A stretch of DNA of 26,444 bases. Source: Spirogloea muscicola (lineage: Eukaryota > Streptophyta > Zygnematophyceae > Spirogloeales > Spirogloeaceae). This document shows positions 1-10,545 of the stretch, one piece after another (within the stretch, counting starts at the first letter, position 1; each line of letters starts with the position of its first letter). Position numbers and translations under genes: made by a program. The stretch lies in the NCBI GenBank assembly GCA_009602725.1, contig WELB01000006.1, positions 1,268,907 through 1,295,350 on the forward strand. The letters are read 5' to 3'. The notes below the pieces were generated by a model that was not told where the DNA came from, made no database searches, and worked only from the letters and a program-made list of their open reading frames with translations.

Positions 1-134
<134 letters not shown>

Positions 135-312
135 AGGGGGACGGGCGGGCGGATAGAGAAACTCGAGGTACCCAACACCTGGTCTGGCCCAGTCGATACT
201 CCCACCTCTAGTCACACAGCTGCCCAACACTGCGCACTGTACAGGTTTCATAGTAACATCATAACTACCCGCACCTCTTGTCGTGCCGACTGTGGGCTGC
301 CAAGCCCGCGCC

Positions 313-3300
313 ATGGACGCGACGTCCATGATGGCCACTGCCGCCGCAGCGCCAGCCGTCTGGAGCCCCGCTGCTCTCCGCGGCAATGGCCGCCGAGCGG
401 CCTCGTCGTCGGCGTCGCCGGCCATGACCGGCAGGAGGCTCGCCGCCGGCCGCCAGGCCGCCGCCAGGCCCGCCAACGTGGGCCGCCGTCACTCTGGCGC
501 CGCCCGCGCAGTGCAGGCGCCGGATAAGGAGGTGGGTTGTGCTGCCAGTGTTGCATCAATGACCACAAATGAGTCAAGGACTATCAGTCTGCTGTGACGC
601 ATCAACTGGGACTCGAGCCATGGAGCGACATACGACTACAAGTAGATAAAGGCTGTAGTCTGCTATGACGCATTCAGCGGGACTCGAGCCCATGAAGCTC
701 GTCGCGCTGCCCACCTGGGCTGGAGGATGGGAAATCCACCTCCTGACCAGCTGCCACCAGTGATGGCTGTCAGCTGGAGCTCCGCTTGCCTGACGTAACC
801 ACCGCGCTTCACATCATTTGGCACGTTACCGGCACTCAGTGCTGGCCATGGTCGGCCTCCTTGGAGAACTGACCTGTGCCGCTGTTCCCCACTTTTCGGC
901 AGGCACAGTCGACGGGCAGGAGCATGGCGGCGCAGCGCCAGCAGGTGAAGGACGGGGAGATCGTCGGGCTGCGGCACACCGTGTGGGACCAGCAGAACGT
1001 GAAGCCCACGTACCCGCGCCTGGACAAGGACGAGACCTGCGACGTGGTGGTGGTCGGCGGCGGCATCGCCGGCCTGAGCGTGGCGTACCACCTGGCCAAG
1101 GCCGGCAAGTCGGTGGTCGTGCTCGAGTATCGCGCGATCGGCGCGGGGCAGACGGGCCGCACCACCGCCCACCTCATGCCGTGGAACGACGACTACTACT
1201 CACTCCTCGGGCTGCACTTTGGCGAGGACAAGGCCGCGCTCGTCGGCGACAGTCACCGCAAGTCGATCGACCGCGTGGAGCAGATTGTGAAGGAGGAGGG
1301 CATCAACTGCAAGTTCCGGCGCATCGACGGCTACCTCTACGCTCACGAGGACAACCAGCTCGTCCTCACGAAGCTCCGCTTGGTATGCCTGCCCACGCAG
1401 CCGCCTCTGAGTCTACAACACAGCAGCTTACCTGGTTGATTCCCACCATCATGTATGGTTAATGCATAACCATGTATCTCTCACAAATTTACCCAATCTC
1501 AGGCCACATTGAGCTGCAATGTCACACTTTGCTATTCAATAGCATGTGCCTTGGAAGTGGTGCTGAATCAAGTCTGCGTCATTCATAGCTGCCGATTCTT
1601 GTCAGCTAACACTAAGTCGTCTAGTCTGTGAGATTGGTCACACTGTATACAACTGCACGTCTGCTTTCCTTGGTTGCTGGGCTTGTTGGACAACTTCGGC
1701 GGGATCAGCTGGGCAGCCACAGTTGACCAATGCTGGAATTGTCTGCGTCTCAGGAATACGAGGCGAGCAAGAAGGCTGGCTTTGATGTCACATACGAGGT
1801 GTTTGATGGCAAGGACGGCAAGATGGGCAGCATGAAGGATGCTGTCAGGTTTCCTGGCACCGGCGACTTCCACCCACTCATGTGCGTAACTCCCTTGGCT
1901 TCTTGCGTAGCCCTCCTGCCGGCGTAGCGACATGGTGTTGAGCTAATGAAGTTTACATCGGACTAGTCATGAGACAGTGGTTGGTGATTCAGGTACTTAG
2001 AGGGCCTCGCTAAGGCCATCACCAAGTATGGCGGGCGAATCTACGAGCAGACCAAGGCGTACGAGCACGACGCGACCAGCGTGACGACCGAGGATGGGCG
2101 CAAAGTCACGGCGCAGGCGGTTGTGCTGGCCACGAATGTGCCGATGAACCACAACCTGGGCATCCACGCGCGGCAGCACATGAGCCGCTCCTACGTCGTC
2201 GGCCTCAAGCTTGAGAAGGGCGCCGTCCCGTACGCATCTCAACATTGCCAATAGCTTCTGCCACCGTTGATGCCGTTTGCTGCTGCAAGTGTGAGCAAAC
2301 GACCGCACCCATTGCAGCTGCGGCTTTGTTATTGATGGTGCGGAGGGCTAGACTGAGGGCTGAGCATGTGGGTTTTGCTGGCTGCGCAGGGCAAAGAGCT
2401 GGTGGAGTACCAACACGCCGTATGAGTACATTCGCACTGAGGAGAAGGACGACCATGACGTGCTAGTGATTGGTGGCGGCGACCATCCGGTGGGAAAGAA
2501 GCCCGACGAATACGTCGACACATACGACGTGCTCGAGAAGTACGCCAAGGAGCGCTGGCCGATGGCCGGCGAGCGCCTGTACGCCTGGACTGGCATGGTG
2601 TGCCATCCGACCGACATGCTCGGCTTCTACGGCCTCAACCCCATCGACCTGACCGGCGACAAGACATACATTGCCACAGGTGCAGTGCTGCGGCCATCGC
2701 TGCTACTACTGTCAGTAGGCAGGTTTGGTGATTGCAGGACTCAGCTGTGATGTTGCTGCTGGCGTCACGGCGGCTTTGCAGGCGACAGTGGTGAGGGCAT
2801 GACCGGCGGCACGATCGCGGGCATGGTCATCTCGGACCTCATCCTCGGCAATCCAAACCCCTGGGCCGATCTGTACAGCCCCAGCCGGACGCCCGGCATC
2901 GGGCCGGTGACGGCAATGCAGCAGGCCGAGGTTGCCAACACAGTTGTCCAGGTGCGACCACTGAACTACTGCTGCTGCCACAACATGCGTTGCTGCTGCG
3001 CTTACTTGGACACCAAGGAATGTTCAGATTTTGGGCATCTCAATGCTACTCCAATGACTTGCTGAAACTAACCTCATTGCAAGCGCTGCTTTCTGCTGCC
3101 ATTGCTGCCGTGCATTGTAGGGATACAAGGACAACCTGCCATTCTTGGGCAAGGACGGTGTGAGGATAGAGGACATGAAACCTGAGACAGGAGCTGTAGT
3201 CCAGGACGGCCTCCAGTCGGTCGCCGTGTACAAGGACAAGTCCGGGGTCGTCAGCCGGTACACAGGTGAGCTGACTGCTTTCTTGTGGTGTTATTGCAGT

Positions 3301-3530
3301 GAAATGAAAGACTTGGACGAAGTGGGTTGCTTGTTAGCCAGTTTCTGCAGTTGGGTGACCATTCTGATGACCACCTTATGTATGCAGCGGTGTGCCCCCA
3401 CCTTAAGTGCGTGGTGAAGTGGAACCCCAACGACAGCACCTTCGACTGCCCTTGCCACGGTTCGCTGTTCGACACTTGTGGCCGCTTGATTAACGGCCCA
3501 GCAAAAGCAGACCTAGAGCCGCTTGACTGA
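313..3530 (+). CDS. Gene A: FAD-dependent oxidoreductase with C-terminal Rieske [2Fe-2S] domain, probably plastid-targeted
   Basis: Eight exons join in phase: 313-531, 903-1382, 1754-1881, 1993-2229, 2390-2679, 2782-2951, 3121-3265 and 3388-3530, giving 603 aa. Exon 1 (73 aa) is rich in Ala, Arg and Ser with few acidic residues, like a plastid transit peptide; 313 is the first in-frame ATG. The Rossmann motif GGGIAG lies at about 125-130, with Glu148 placed to bind the FAD ribose, followed by GAGQTGRTTAH and a C-terminal FAD motif GDSGEGMTGG (452-461). This is the DadA/DAO flavoenzyme fold. The Rieske ligands are Cys559, His561, Cys577 and His580; Cys564 and Cys579 match the disulfide pair of bc1/b6f-type Rieske domains. 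From memory, the closest known architecture is bacterial YhfW (about 509 aa). The substrate is unknown; electron transfer between flavin and cluster is inferred. A tandem paralogue follows at 6208. Confidence 0.9.
585..694 (+). repeat. Degenerate direct repeat in intron 1 of Gene A
   Basis: Two copies of a roughly 38-base block (585-622 and 656-694) share the core GGGACTCGAGCC and surrounding bases, with a handful of mismatches and a period of about 71. It looks like a local duplication inside the 371-base first intron. No function is evident. Confidence 0.7.
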
Positions 3531-4900
3531 GCACCTGCATAGCTACGTTGGTGCTGCGTGATGAAGCGCCATATAAGTAGGCGCTATTTGATGACCTTTG
3601 AGGGCACTCAATCTAGTGTATCTTGTTTATTGTCCGCAATAATCCGCCGTTGTGCATAATCGGCTTAAATTCCTTTCATGCAGCTTACACTTGGTGATGT
3701 TGTTCAGTTGCAATAGCGCACTGGCTTGCATTAGAGACGAAACATGCATAGCAGTGTGTAAAAACAAGCTATGTGACACTGTCTTGTGAAACTCAGATCT
3801 TGTCCTTCCACAATGCACGCACAGAGTTGTGTGACAATTGAGATTCACAATGATTTAGCCTGAGAATGTCGAGCACAATGTTATAGTGCTCAACATTGAA
3901 AGATCTTCCATTGCAATGCGTACACACCGAAACAAGAATAATTGTATTGCAACTGGTTGTAATTACATGGAGGCCTGAATATGCCCTTGGACAGGCATTT
4001 TCTGTTGTAGTAGCCGGGCACATGAGCATGGCTTGGAAATGATCTAGGGCAAATTAAATCTCACTAGCTGCTGAGAAACAGGAGAGGTACCTCGCATACT
4101 CGGCAGCTATATATGGATCCGTCTTACTAGCTGGCCACAGGCAATCAGATTCGTAGTAGCCATTATGTTTCCTCTCACAAAAGCTTCTCTTTCTACCCAT
4201 ACTCTTCCACCCAACACCTCAGCCTTTAAGCGTGGCGCCTCCTTTCACAGCCCTTTTGAGAGAGATACTTTCTTTCCAGTACTGCATTTATTGACTTGCG
4301 GCAGCTGACTAGAGATACTGATTTGGCTCCCTCAGTGCTGTCTACGCTTTCCGGCACCTTCTGAGCGCGCTCCTTTGTGGGCCTCTTGAGAATCTCGTTC
4401 TTTGGTGGGCAGGCTTTCTGACCTTGTCCATTCCTTTGGGCTGGCCTCTCACAGCCACTGCAGTCAACTTGGAAGCGCTGTTTCTATTTCTTTCTAGCCC
4501 TCGCCCCCTTTCAGATGGAAGCTCAGTACCCACGAGTGAGCAACATCAAGTCAGAATAACTCGAAGCGGGGAAAGAGGCACTCCACCGAGACCCAGAGGC
4601 AGCAGCCATAGCGCGGCCGGCGCGCAATCCTCTTTCAGAGGAGCTGCCTCTTCTTTCTGAGCAGAACCGTTCGCCCACAGCCTTCTCAAGGCTTGGTTGG
4701 CGGACCATAAGTGCGTCAGGCGAGGGCTTCACAGCTGATATTCAACGATCCAAATGACGAGCAAAACCTCTACCAACGCTGCAGAGGCGTTTGCCAGCTT
4801 TGGCGGGGCCGTGGGACCGAGAGACCACTTCAACGGCCGCAGATCCGTGGGCGGTGCAACGACTTGCCACGGTACGGGGGCCAGCGGACAGTTCCAGGTG
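3531..4900. other. Intergenic stretch after Gene A, no gene seen
   Basis: The base composition falls toward AT-rich and stop codons are frequent in all frames. The short open frames here are low in complexity or have no domain signal. The left end must hold the 3' UTR of Gene A. I see no tRNA, transposase or long repeat. Confidence 0.6.
3757..3761 (+). terminator. Candidate polyadenylation signal TGTAA for Gene A
   Basis: TGTAA is the usual poly(A) signal of green algae. This copy lies about 227 bases after the stop codon of Gene A, in AT-richer sequence. Another copy lies near 3957. Which one is used cannot be decided from sequence. Confidence 0.4.
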
Positions 4901-4920
4901 TGGGGGACTTCAGCAGCTGA

Positions 4921-5053
4921 CACGTGGCACACCACGTGCCGGACAGCGGCCCGGCGGGCTCCGCTTGGCGGCCGCCCGGCCGCCGACGTGGCGTGGCCTG
5001 CCCGCGTGGCGCCCACGTGGAAGCCCGGCGGCCCGAGCGTGCTATGCCACGTG
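4921..5053. promoter_or_regulatory. Cluster of four CACGTG (G-box/E-box) motifs in a GC-rich island
   Basis: Perfect CACGTG palindromes occur at 4921-4926, 4933-4938, 5014-5019 and 5048-5053, with near-matches between them. CACGTG is bound by bHLH and bZIP factors in plants and algae. The island spans about 4780-5110. Which gene it serves is unclear: the nearest coding sequence is the minus-strand exon at 5319-5607, whose start lies on the far side. It may belong to an unrecognised gene. Confidence 0.45.
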
Positions 5054-5317
5054 GACGCCGCGGGGGGCCGGCCCCCGGCAGCTCTGGGCTCGAGGCCATG
5101 GGAGTCCTAATGGAGGTAATGTAGGTATAACAGAATGTGATATTTAAAGGTTGATACGGCGAGCAGCCCAACGAAATAGAGCAAGAGCTGAGCACAGTGG
5201 AACACCGGGGCGGGGGGGGTGGTGGACTTCCGCCAGATGCATTCGATCACGGAAATCAGCTGCGGTTATACCGGCGGTTAGAGCCGCAGTTAGGCGCGGG
5301 CAGTGCCGGGGGGGGGC

Positions 5318-5318
5318 N
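5318..5318. other. Ambiguous base N next to a G homopolymer
   Basis: A run of nine G (5308-5316) is followed by C and an N. A base-calling or assembly error here would shift the reading frame of the minus-strand exon that ends at this point. Confidence 0.9.
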
Positions 5319-5607
5319 AGAGGATCGGCGTCGGCCCGATGGTGGCGATGTTCCTCACGACCATGTTGAGCTTCCAGCCGAGGTACGCGCCGCCGCCGGC
5401 GCAGACCAGCAGCATGGTGGCCACCATCAGCGCGTGGTGCAGCGCGGGGCTCATGCTGTCGCCGGTGATGGACGCCGCCGGCGGCTGCGACATCCAGTCC
5501 TCCTCCGCCGCCGCCGCCGCCGCCGCCGGCTCCGGGACTCTGCTGCGGCGGCCTTCGCCCGGCGCGGCCGCCGACGGCGCATGCGCGCACTGGCTTGACG
5601 AGGTCAT
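5319..5607 (-). CDS. Partial gene: first coding exon of an unidentified single-pass membrane protein
   Basis: Reading leftwards from ATG at 5607 gives about 96 codons, nearly all ending in G or C like Genes A and C. The protein begins with a polar Ser/Ala/Pro-rich stretch containing a run of seven Ala (a GCG repeat). A hydrophobic helix (ALMVATMLLVCAGGGAYLGW) follows, then a basic-polar segment LNMVVRNIATIGPTP. The frame runs into an ambiguous base at 5318 beside a G homopolymer, and I could not find a clean splice donor or the next exon. The HxALM...YLGW pattern recalls small plastid membrane proteins of unknown function (DUF4079-like), but this is a weak resemblance. A divergent promoter shared with Gene B (5608-6156) is likely if the start is right. 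Confidence 0.5.
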
Positions 5608-6156
5608 TACCGCCCACGTCCCCGCGGCAGCCCCTTGCTGGGGCCAGAGCCTGGTCGCATGCGCCTGCATGGCCTGCTGGGCTCTCCGCCGGACGGCCGT
5701 CTGAATTGAGCCTCCCGGTGCCCGCCGCTGTCAGTCGCCGCGAGCGCTTGCGAGTCCGGCGATGGCGCCGCGCCTGCGGGCCCGCCTGTGCTGTGTAAGC
5801 GTCCGCGCTCGAGCATGGGCAGTGCTCTGAGTGGGAGCTTTGGGCTCTGAGTGGGGGCTTTGGGTGGTAGCCGGACTGCCCAACTGTGCACAGGGTCCAG
5901 ATATTTGGGAGATAAGATCAATAAGAGAATGTCATATATCAGACCTTTGTGACGGTGTTCGTCCAGCACCTCCGCTCATCATTGCAAGCTGCTCAAACGG
6001 GGCAGCTCATTGAATTGCCTCTTTGCACAAGGCAAATCAGCCCAGGATTCAGCGGCAGACAAGGGATAAACAGAGAGCGAAGACAAACCAGACGAGTGAC
6101 TGCCCAATTTTCTACTTCTGACTAACAAGTCAGACAACTGAGCTGTGGCAGCTTGC
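5608..6156. promoter_or_regulatory. Divergent intergenic region upstream of Gene B
   Basis: About 550 bases separate the ATG of the minus-strand exon (5607) from the first in-frame ATG of Gene B (6157). It must hold the promoter and leader of Gene B and possibly those of the minus-strand gene. Apart from a 20-base tandem duplication at 5824-5863 I see no defined element. Confidence 0.45.
5824..5863 (+). repeat. 20-bp tandem duplication
   Basis: The two copies, 5824-5843 and 5844-5863, begin GCTCTGAGTGGG and differ at a single base (A versus G at position 13). It lies in the presumed promoter region of Gene B. Confidence 0.85.
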
Positions 6157-6207
6157 ATGCATTGTCCACCGCAGCTTGGTTCAAGGAGGCGCTTGTCAGC
6201 TACGACA

Positions 6208-9200
6208 ATGTCGTCGCCCAGCGCTGCCGCACTCCCTGGGCTTGCGGACACTGTATGGGGCCAGAAGGATCTGCGGCCCAAGTATCCGAAGCTGGAGAAG
6301 AACGAGGTGGCTGATGTCGTCGTCGTGGGTGCGGGCATTGCTGGGCTGAGCATTGCTTACAACCTCGTGCGCTCTGGCAAGTCAGTTGTAGTCCTTGAGT
6401 ACCGCGTGCGAGGTAGGCAACATCCACCAAATTCGGTTCACTTATTCCTGTGGATGCTCCACGCTCTTGCTAAGGCCAAGTGCTTGCTTTACACGTTGCA
6501 ATACTTGTTAACGAAGCTCCATCGTGATCCAGTATTCAGTAATTGATCAAGAAGAAACTGTCAAGCTCCAAACAGTGCAGAAAGTCCATAAGAAGAAGTT
6601 TATCAACTCGTGGTGGCTGCTTGCCGAGCTATAGCAGCCTGTCCTTGCCTGATATAGCAGCATCATTCATTAATGAGTGGCAGGTCATGCTCATGAGGCA
6701 GGCTAGGTTAGCTTGCGTCCAATGTTTGTGATTAGCACGTTGTAGCTATGACAGGACATCTCCTACTGCGCTTGAGCTGCTTGCAGGGGCTGGTCAGACG
6801 GGTCGGACGACAGCGCACCTGATGCCGTGGAACGATGACTACTACTACATGCTAGAGAAGGAGTTTGGGCCCTCCAAGACATGGCTTGTTGGTGATAGCC
6901 ACCGGCAGGCCATTGACTGGATTGAGCGTGTCTGCAAGGAAGAGGGCATCGACTGCAAGTTCAAGCGCTTGGATGGTTACTTGTTTGCAAATGATGACAG
7001 CAGTGACACGCTGCAGAAGCTCCAGCAGGTCATAGTTGCCCACAGTTGCTTCCATATCTGCTAATCTCGAGGTTCAGGATAACTGTGGGCACTAGTGTGC
7101 TGGCAGCGCACCGGCATATGCTCGTATTCTGTAAGGTGATCAACAGCTGCACATGTGCCACTTTGGAGAATGCTGCTATGCCTTACCAAGCATTGCCTGC
7201 GCAAGCCATGGCTGGGAGCAGGAGTTCGAGGCAAGCAAGCGGGCCGGGCATGAGGACATCACCATGGAGGTCTTTGATGGCAAGGACCCCTCGCTCGGCA
7301 AGATGACCCATGCCATCCGCTTCCCCAGGGCTGCAGACTTTCACCCTCTCATGTATGGAGACTCTGAGGTGCTCATACTCAATGGGTCATGCTTGAAGGA
7401 CTTGGGCAATGCACAGGCACATGAGCAACAGGCTAGCTGCCCATCCTATGCCTTACAATCTGGACTCAGGTCTAAGATGGCATTGCCCTTTACATGCTCC
7501 TAAGATTGCAGCAGGGTACCGATATGAGGCACTTATGCAAGTCATGATGCATGATCAACCTTCATATATGGTAAGCCTCGAAGGACTCTGTGGGCTCAGG
7601 TGTACTAGTGTCAAAGTCTGGTTCATGGGTAAACTACAGCTTGCTTCCCTCCTGTGGCAGGTACATTGATGGGCTGGCAGACGCATTTGTCAAGCACGGG
7701 GGCAAGCTGTTCGAGCAGAGCAGAGTTAAGGGCCAGGAGAACAGCAGCGTGACAACCGAGGATGGTTTCCGTGTCGATGCCAAGGCCGTGGTGCTCGCTA
7801 CCAACTCACCAATCAACCACAACCTGGCCATACACGCCCGTCAGGCGGCGTATCGCAGCTATGTCGTAGGGCTACGGGTGGCCAAGGGCTCTACCAAGTA
7901 AGGTGGATGTATTGTTGAGGCTTATGCTTGCTGTAGGCCCTGTGAAGAGGGACAAGTGTTCTATAGGTGAATTGCATCTGAGTGACAGGTGCTCCAGTTG
8001 CTCTCCTTATGGGCACCATGAAGGAATGGCAGCTGTCAGTGCACGAACTAGAGAGCCCATTCCACATGACAAAACGATAGATGCATTTGTATATTAATAG
8101 CTGGATGGAGACAGTGCAATGCATAAGTCATGACTGGCATAACTCAAGCCATGAAGGATCCAATCTCAAGAGTAACGTGGCCATTCTGCCCCAGGTCGGC
8201 GGATTGGTGGAGCACGGCATCACCATACCACTACGTGAGGATTGAGGAGAAGGCTGACCATGACGTGCTGGTCGTTGGTGGAGGCGACCATCCTGTCGGC
8301 GCGAGACAAGGCTCGTACCTAAATGTGTGGAACAATCTGGAAGAGTGGGCCCGGTCTCGGTGGTCGCATGCCGGGGAAAGGCTCTACCAGTGGAGTGGGG
8401 AGGTATTGCACTCGGGCGCTGGGCATGCACTTGCCCAACTTCATGAATTGCTGAAATATAACGGCCGCTGCACAGAGTGCCTAGCCAGGCTTCTGGAACC
8501 AGCCATGCTCTGCAGTGTCATGTGCATTAGTGTAACGGGACAAAGAGATGGGTGAATTGCGTCCAATACTTGACCTCTTGTACTGCATAGGTCTATGAAC
8601 CCATCGATAAGCTCCACCTTCATGGACGAGATCCACTTCACCCCCCAGGCAACACGTACATTGCAACGGGTATTCATTCGTCACGCTGGGCAGCACAGAT
8701 TACACAAGAGTTTTCTGTAGAGAAGCCACGGCTCGTTTTGCCCACACATGCTGTTCGGTGACCAGGGTTCAGAATGTGATCTGTATCAACAAGCCAAGCT
8801 CTGTGCAGGGTGCATGAGGCTCAATGTTTCCAGCGAGGTTGGCATGCAGGGGACAGCGGTGAGGGCATGACAGGAGGCACCATTGCAGGAATGGTCATCA
8901 GCGACCTGATCTGTGGGAGAAACAACCAGTGGGCAGAGCTGTACGACCCTACCAGGCTTCCTCCTCTATCCATGGAGACTGTACAAAGCGAGGGTGAGGT
9001 GGCGATGCACACAATGCAGGTAAGCACACAACCATTACTTAGTCTGCTATGACATCTGCTAAGAAACTTCCAAAAGGACGCATCTGATGAGCTATACTAG
9101 CTGATGTTGCCCTTTTCATCCTCGTATGTGTCACTAAATTACAGCTGAGTGTTGCAATGGGTGCAGGGTTACTCGGATGTCCTACCTTTAAAGGGAACTG

Positions 9201-9671
9201 ACATTGCGGCAATTGAAGATCTTGTACCTGATTCTGGCGGCATTATGCAACAGGGGCTAAAGAAGGTCGCTGTATACCGAGACGAGAGTGGCACTGTTCA
9301 CCGTCGGTCTGGTAAGTCAAGGGCATGCAACTGAAGAGTTGCGCCGCCACAATGCTTTGACATGTACTTATTCTGAAGGTTGACTTGCAAATCTGTCACA
9401 AGATGGCTTGAGCATCCTGCTTTCAGCAGACCTGCAGGCTGTTGCTGTTATCACACCTGGTTTGCTGGAGTAGTCAGAGTGCAAGTTGGTACTTCATATT
9501 ATGATGCTAATGCAACGCTGGTTTCATGCAGCGGTGTGCCCCCATATGAAGTGCATAGTCCAATGGAACCCTCTGGAGAAGACTTTTGACTGCCCCTGCC
9601 ATGGCTCGGCCTTTGATCCGTATGGCCGCATGATCAACGGCCCCGCCAAGGCTGACCTTGCTCCCATCTAA
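6208..9671 (+). CDS. Gene B: FAD-dependent oxidoreductase with C-terminal Rieske domain, paralogue of Gene A
   Basis: Nine exons join in phase: 6208-6412, 6787-7028, 7222-7352, 7661-7897, 8195-8402, 8591-8669, 8850-9019, 9167-9311 and 9532-9671, giving 518 aa. An in-frame ATG at 6157 would add 17 residues; I prefer 6208 because the protein then matches the bacterial YhfW-like length. The FAD motif GAGIAG is at 41-46 with Glu64, GDSGEGMTGG at 368-377, and the Rieske ligands are Cys475, His477, Cys493 and His496 with the extra pair Cys480/Cys495. Three exons have the same length as in Gene A (237, 170 and 145 bases) and six intron positions and phases are shared. Gene B has two introns that A lacks and lacks A's first intron and transit-like exon, so it may be cytosolic. 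The FAD-side motif near 338-355 differs most from A. Codon use is less GC-rich than in A. Confidence 0.9.
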
Positions 9672-10215
9672 GCAGCGCATTGAGCAAGCCTTATAAGCAC
9701 TCTCACAGGAGTAGACCTGTTCTCAGAGGCCAATTAGATTGGTCCGCCAGCTGAGCGTGACTATCAATAGGCGCCTCAGCCAATGCATATTGCACCCCTC
9801 TCAGGCTCGCCATTGTAGCACACATGCTCGCATCATGCGGTAGTAGGGAGACTTCGTGAAACATTGTGGAGCAGATGCCTCACACCTTCAGCTTTGCACA
9901 AAATGCCATATACATGCACATTCTAGTAAAGTCCTGACCTGCTAATGATGTGTGGTCATGGTTTATCCAACGTGTTTGATAAGTAACTGTCCTCATTGCC
10001 GGTTGCTCCTGTCTCTTACACCAAATCACATCTATGCCGTCGCTTTGCCGTCTGCCATTCGGTGGAGGTGATGGTGCTCGCAACGAGCCTCACTGACCAC
10101 CGCTCGCCGGCGCATGCAGCACATGGACACCGCCAGCGATTGGCTCGTGGTATGCATTCAGTGTCAGCTTATGAAGGTCTAAGAGCGCGCGCCGCCCGCT
10201 CGGCTGCCACGGCGT

Positions 10216-10246
<31 letters not shown>

Positions 10247-10285
10247 ATTGGCTGGTTGAGAAGGAAGACCATCAGCTAGCTTGTC
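9672..10285. other. Intergenic region between Genes B and C
   Basis: It holds the 3' UTR of Gene B and the upstream region of Gene C. I found no TGTAA signal close to the Gene B stop. The only distinct element is the CGG run at 10216-10246. Confidence 0.5.
10216..10246. repeat. CGG trinucleotide repeat
   Basis: About ten uninterrupted CGG units lie upstream of the zinc-finger gene. This is a simple sequence repeat, probably in its promoter or leader. Confidence 0.9.
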
Positions 10286-10525
10286 ATGGCGCCCTTCGGC
10301 CCCCGCCCTCCCCTCGCGCTCCGTCTCCCCTCTCCATTTTTAATTACCCCTCTCCCCGCTTTTACATGGAAGCCATTACCTATCCTCTGCCCGTCCGCAG
10401 GCTCCTCCCTCCCCTCGGGCCCCGCTCTCCCTCCCCTCGCCACTCCTCCAGCACCCCCCTCCCCTCAAACACCTCAATCCGTTACCAGGGCGCTCTCTTT
10501 TTCCCTTTCGAAGAGGGGAAGGTGA
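10286..10525 (+). other. Pyrimidine-rich leader with an upstream open frame (79 aa)
   Basis: An ATG at 10286 opens a 79-codon Pro/Leu/Ser-rich frame in strongly pyrimidine-rich DNA, ending at TGA 10523-10525. The end coincides with a donor-like GAAG|GTGAGG, so it could be either an upstream ORF in the leader of Gene C or its first exon. Codon endings are mixed, unlike the body of Gene C, so I lean to leader. Confidence 0.35.
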
Positions 10526-10545
10526 GGGCAGCGATATTGTCACAG

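Noticed and set aside
4754-5110. 118-codon plus-strand frame through the CACGTG island
   Set aside because: The composition is that of GC-rich DNA read in any frame (Gly, Arg, Pro, Ala), all frames are open there, and there is no domain or splice support. A regulatory island explains it better.
656-9053. Shared 14-mer TAGTCTGCTATGAC at 656 and 9040
   Set aside because: In 26 kb about one such chance match between two positions is expected, and the flanks do not align. I do not treat it as a dispersed repeat.
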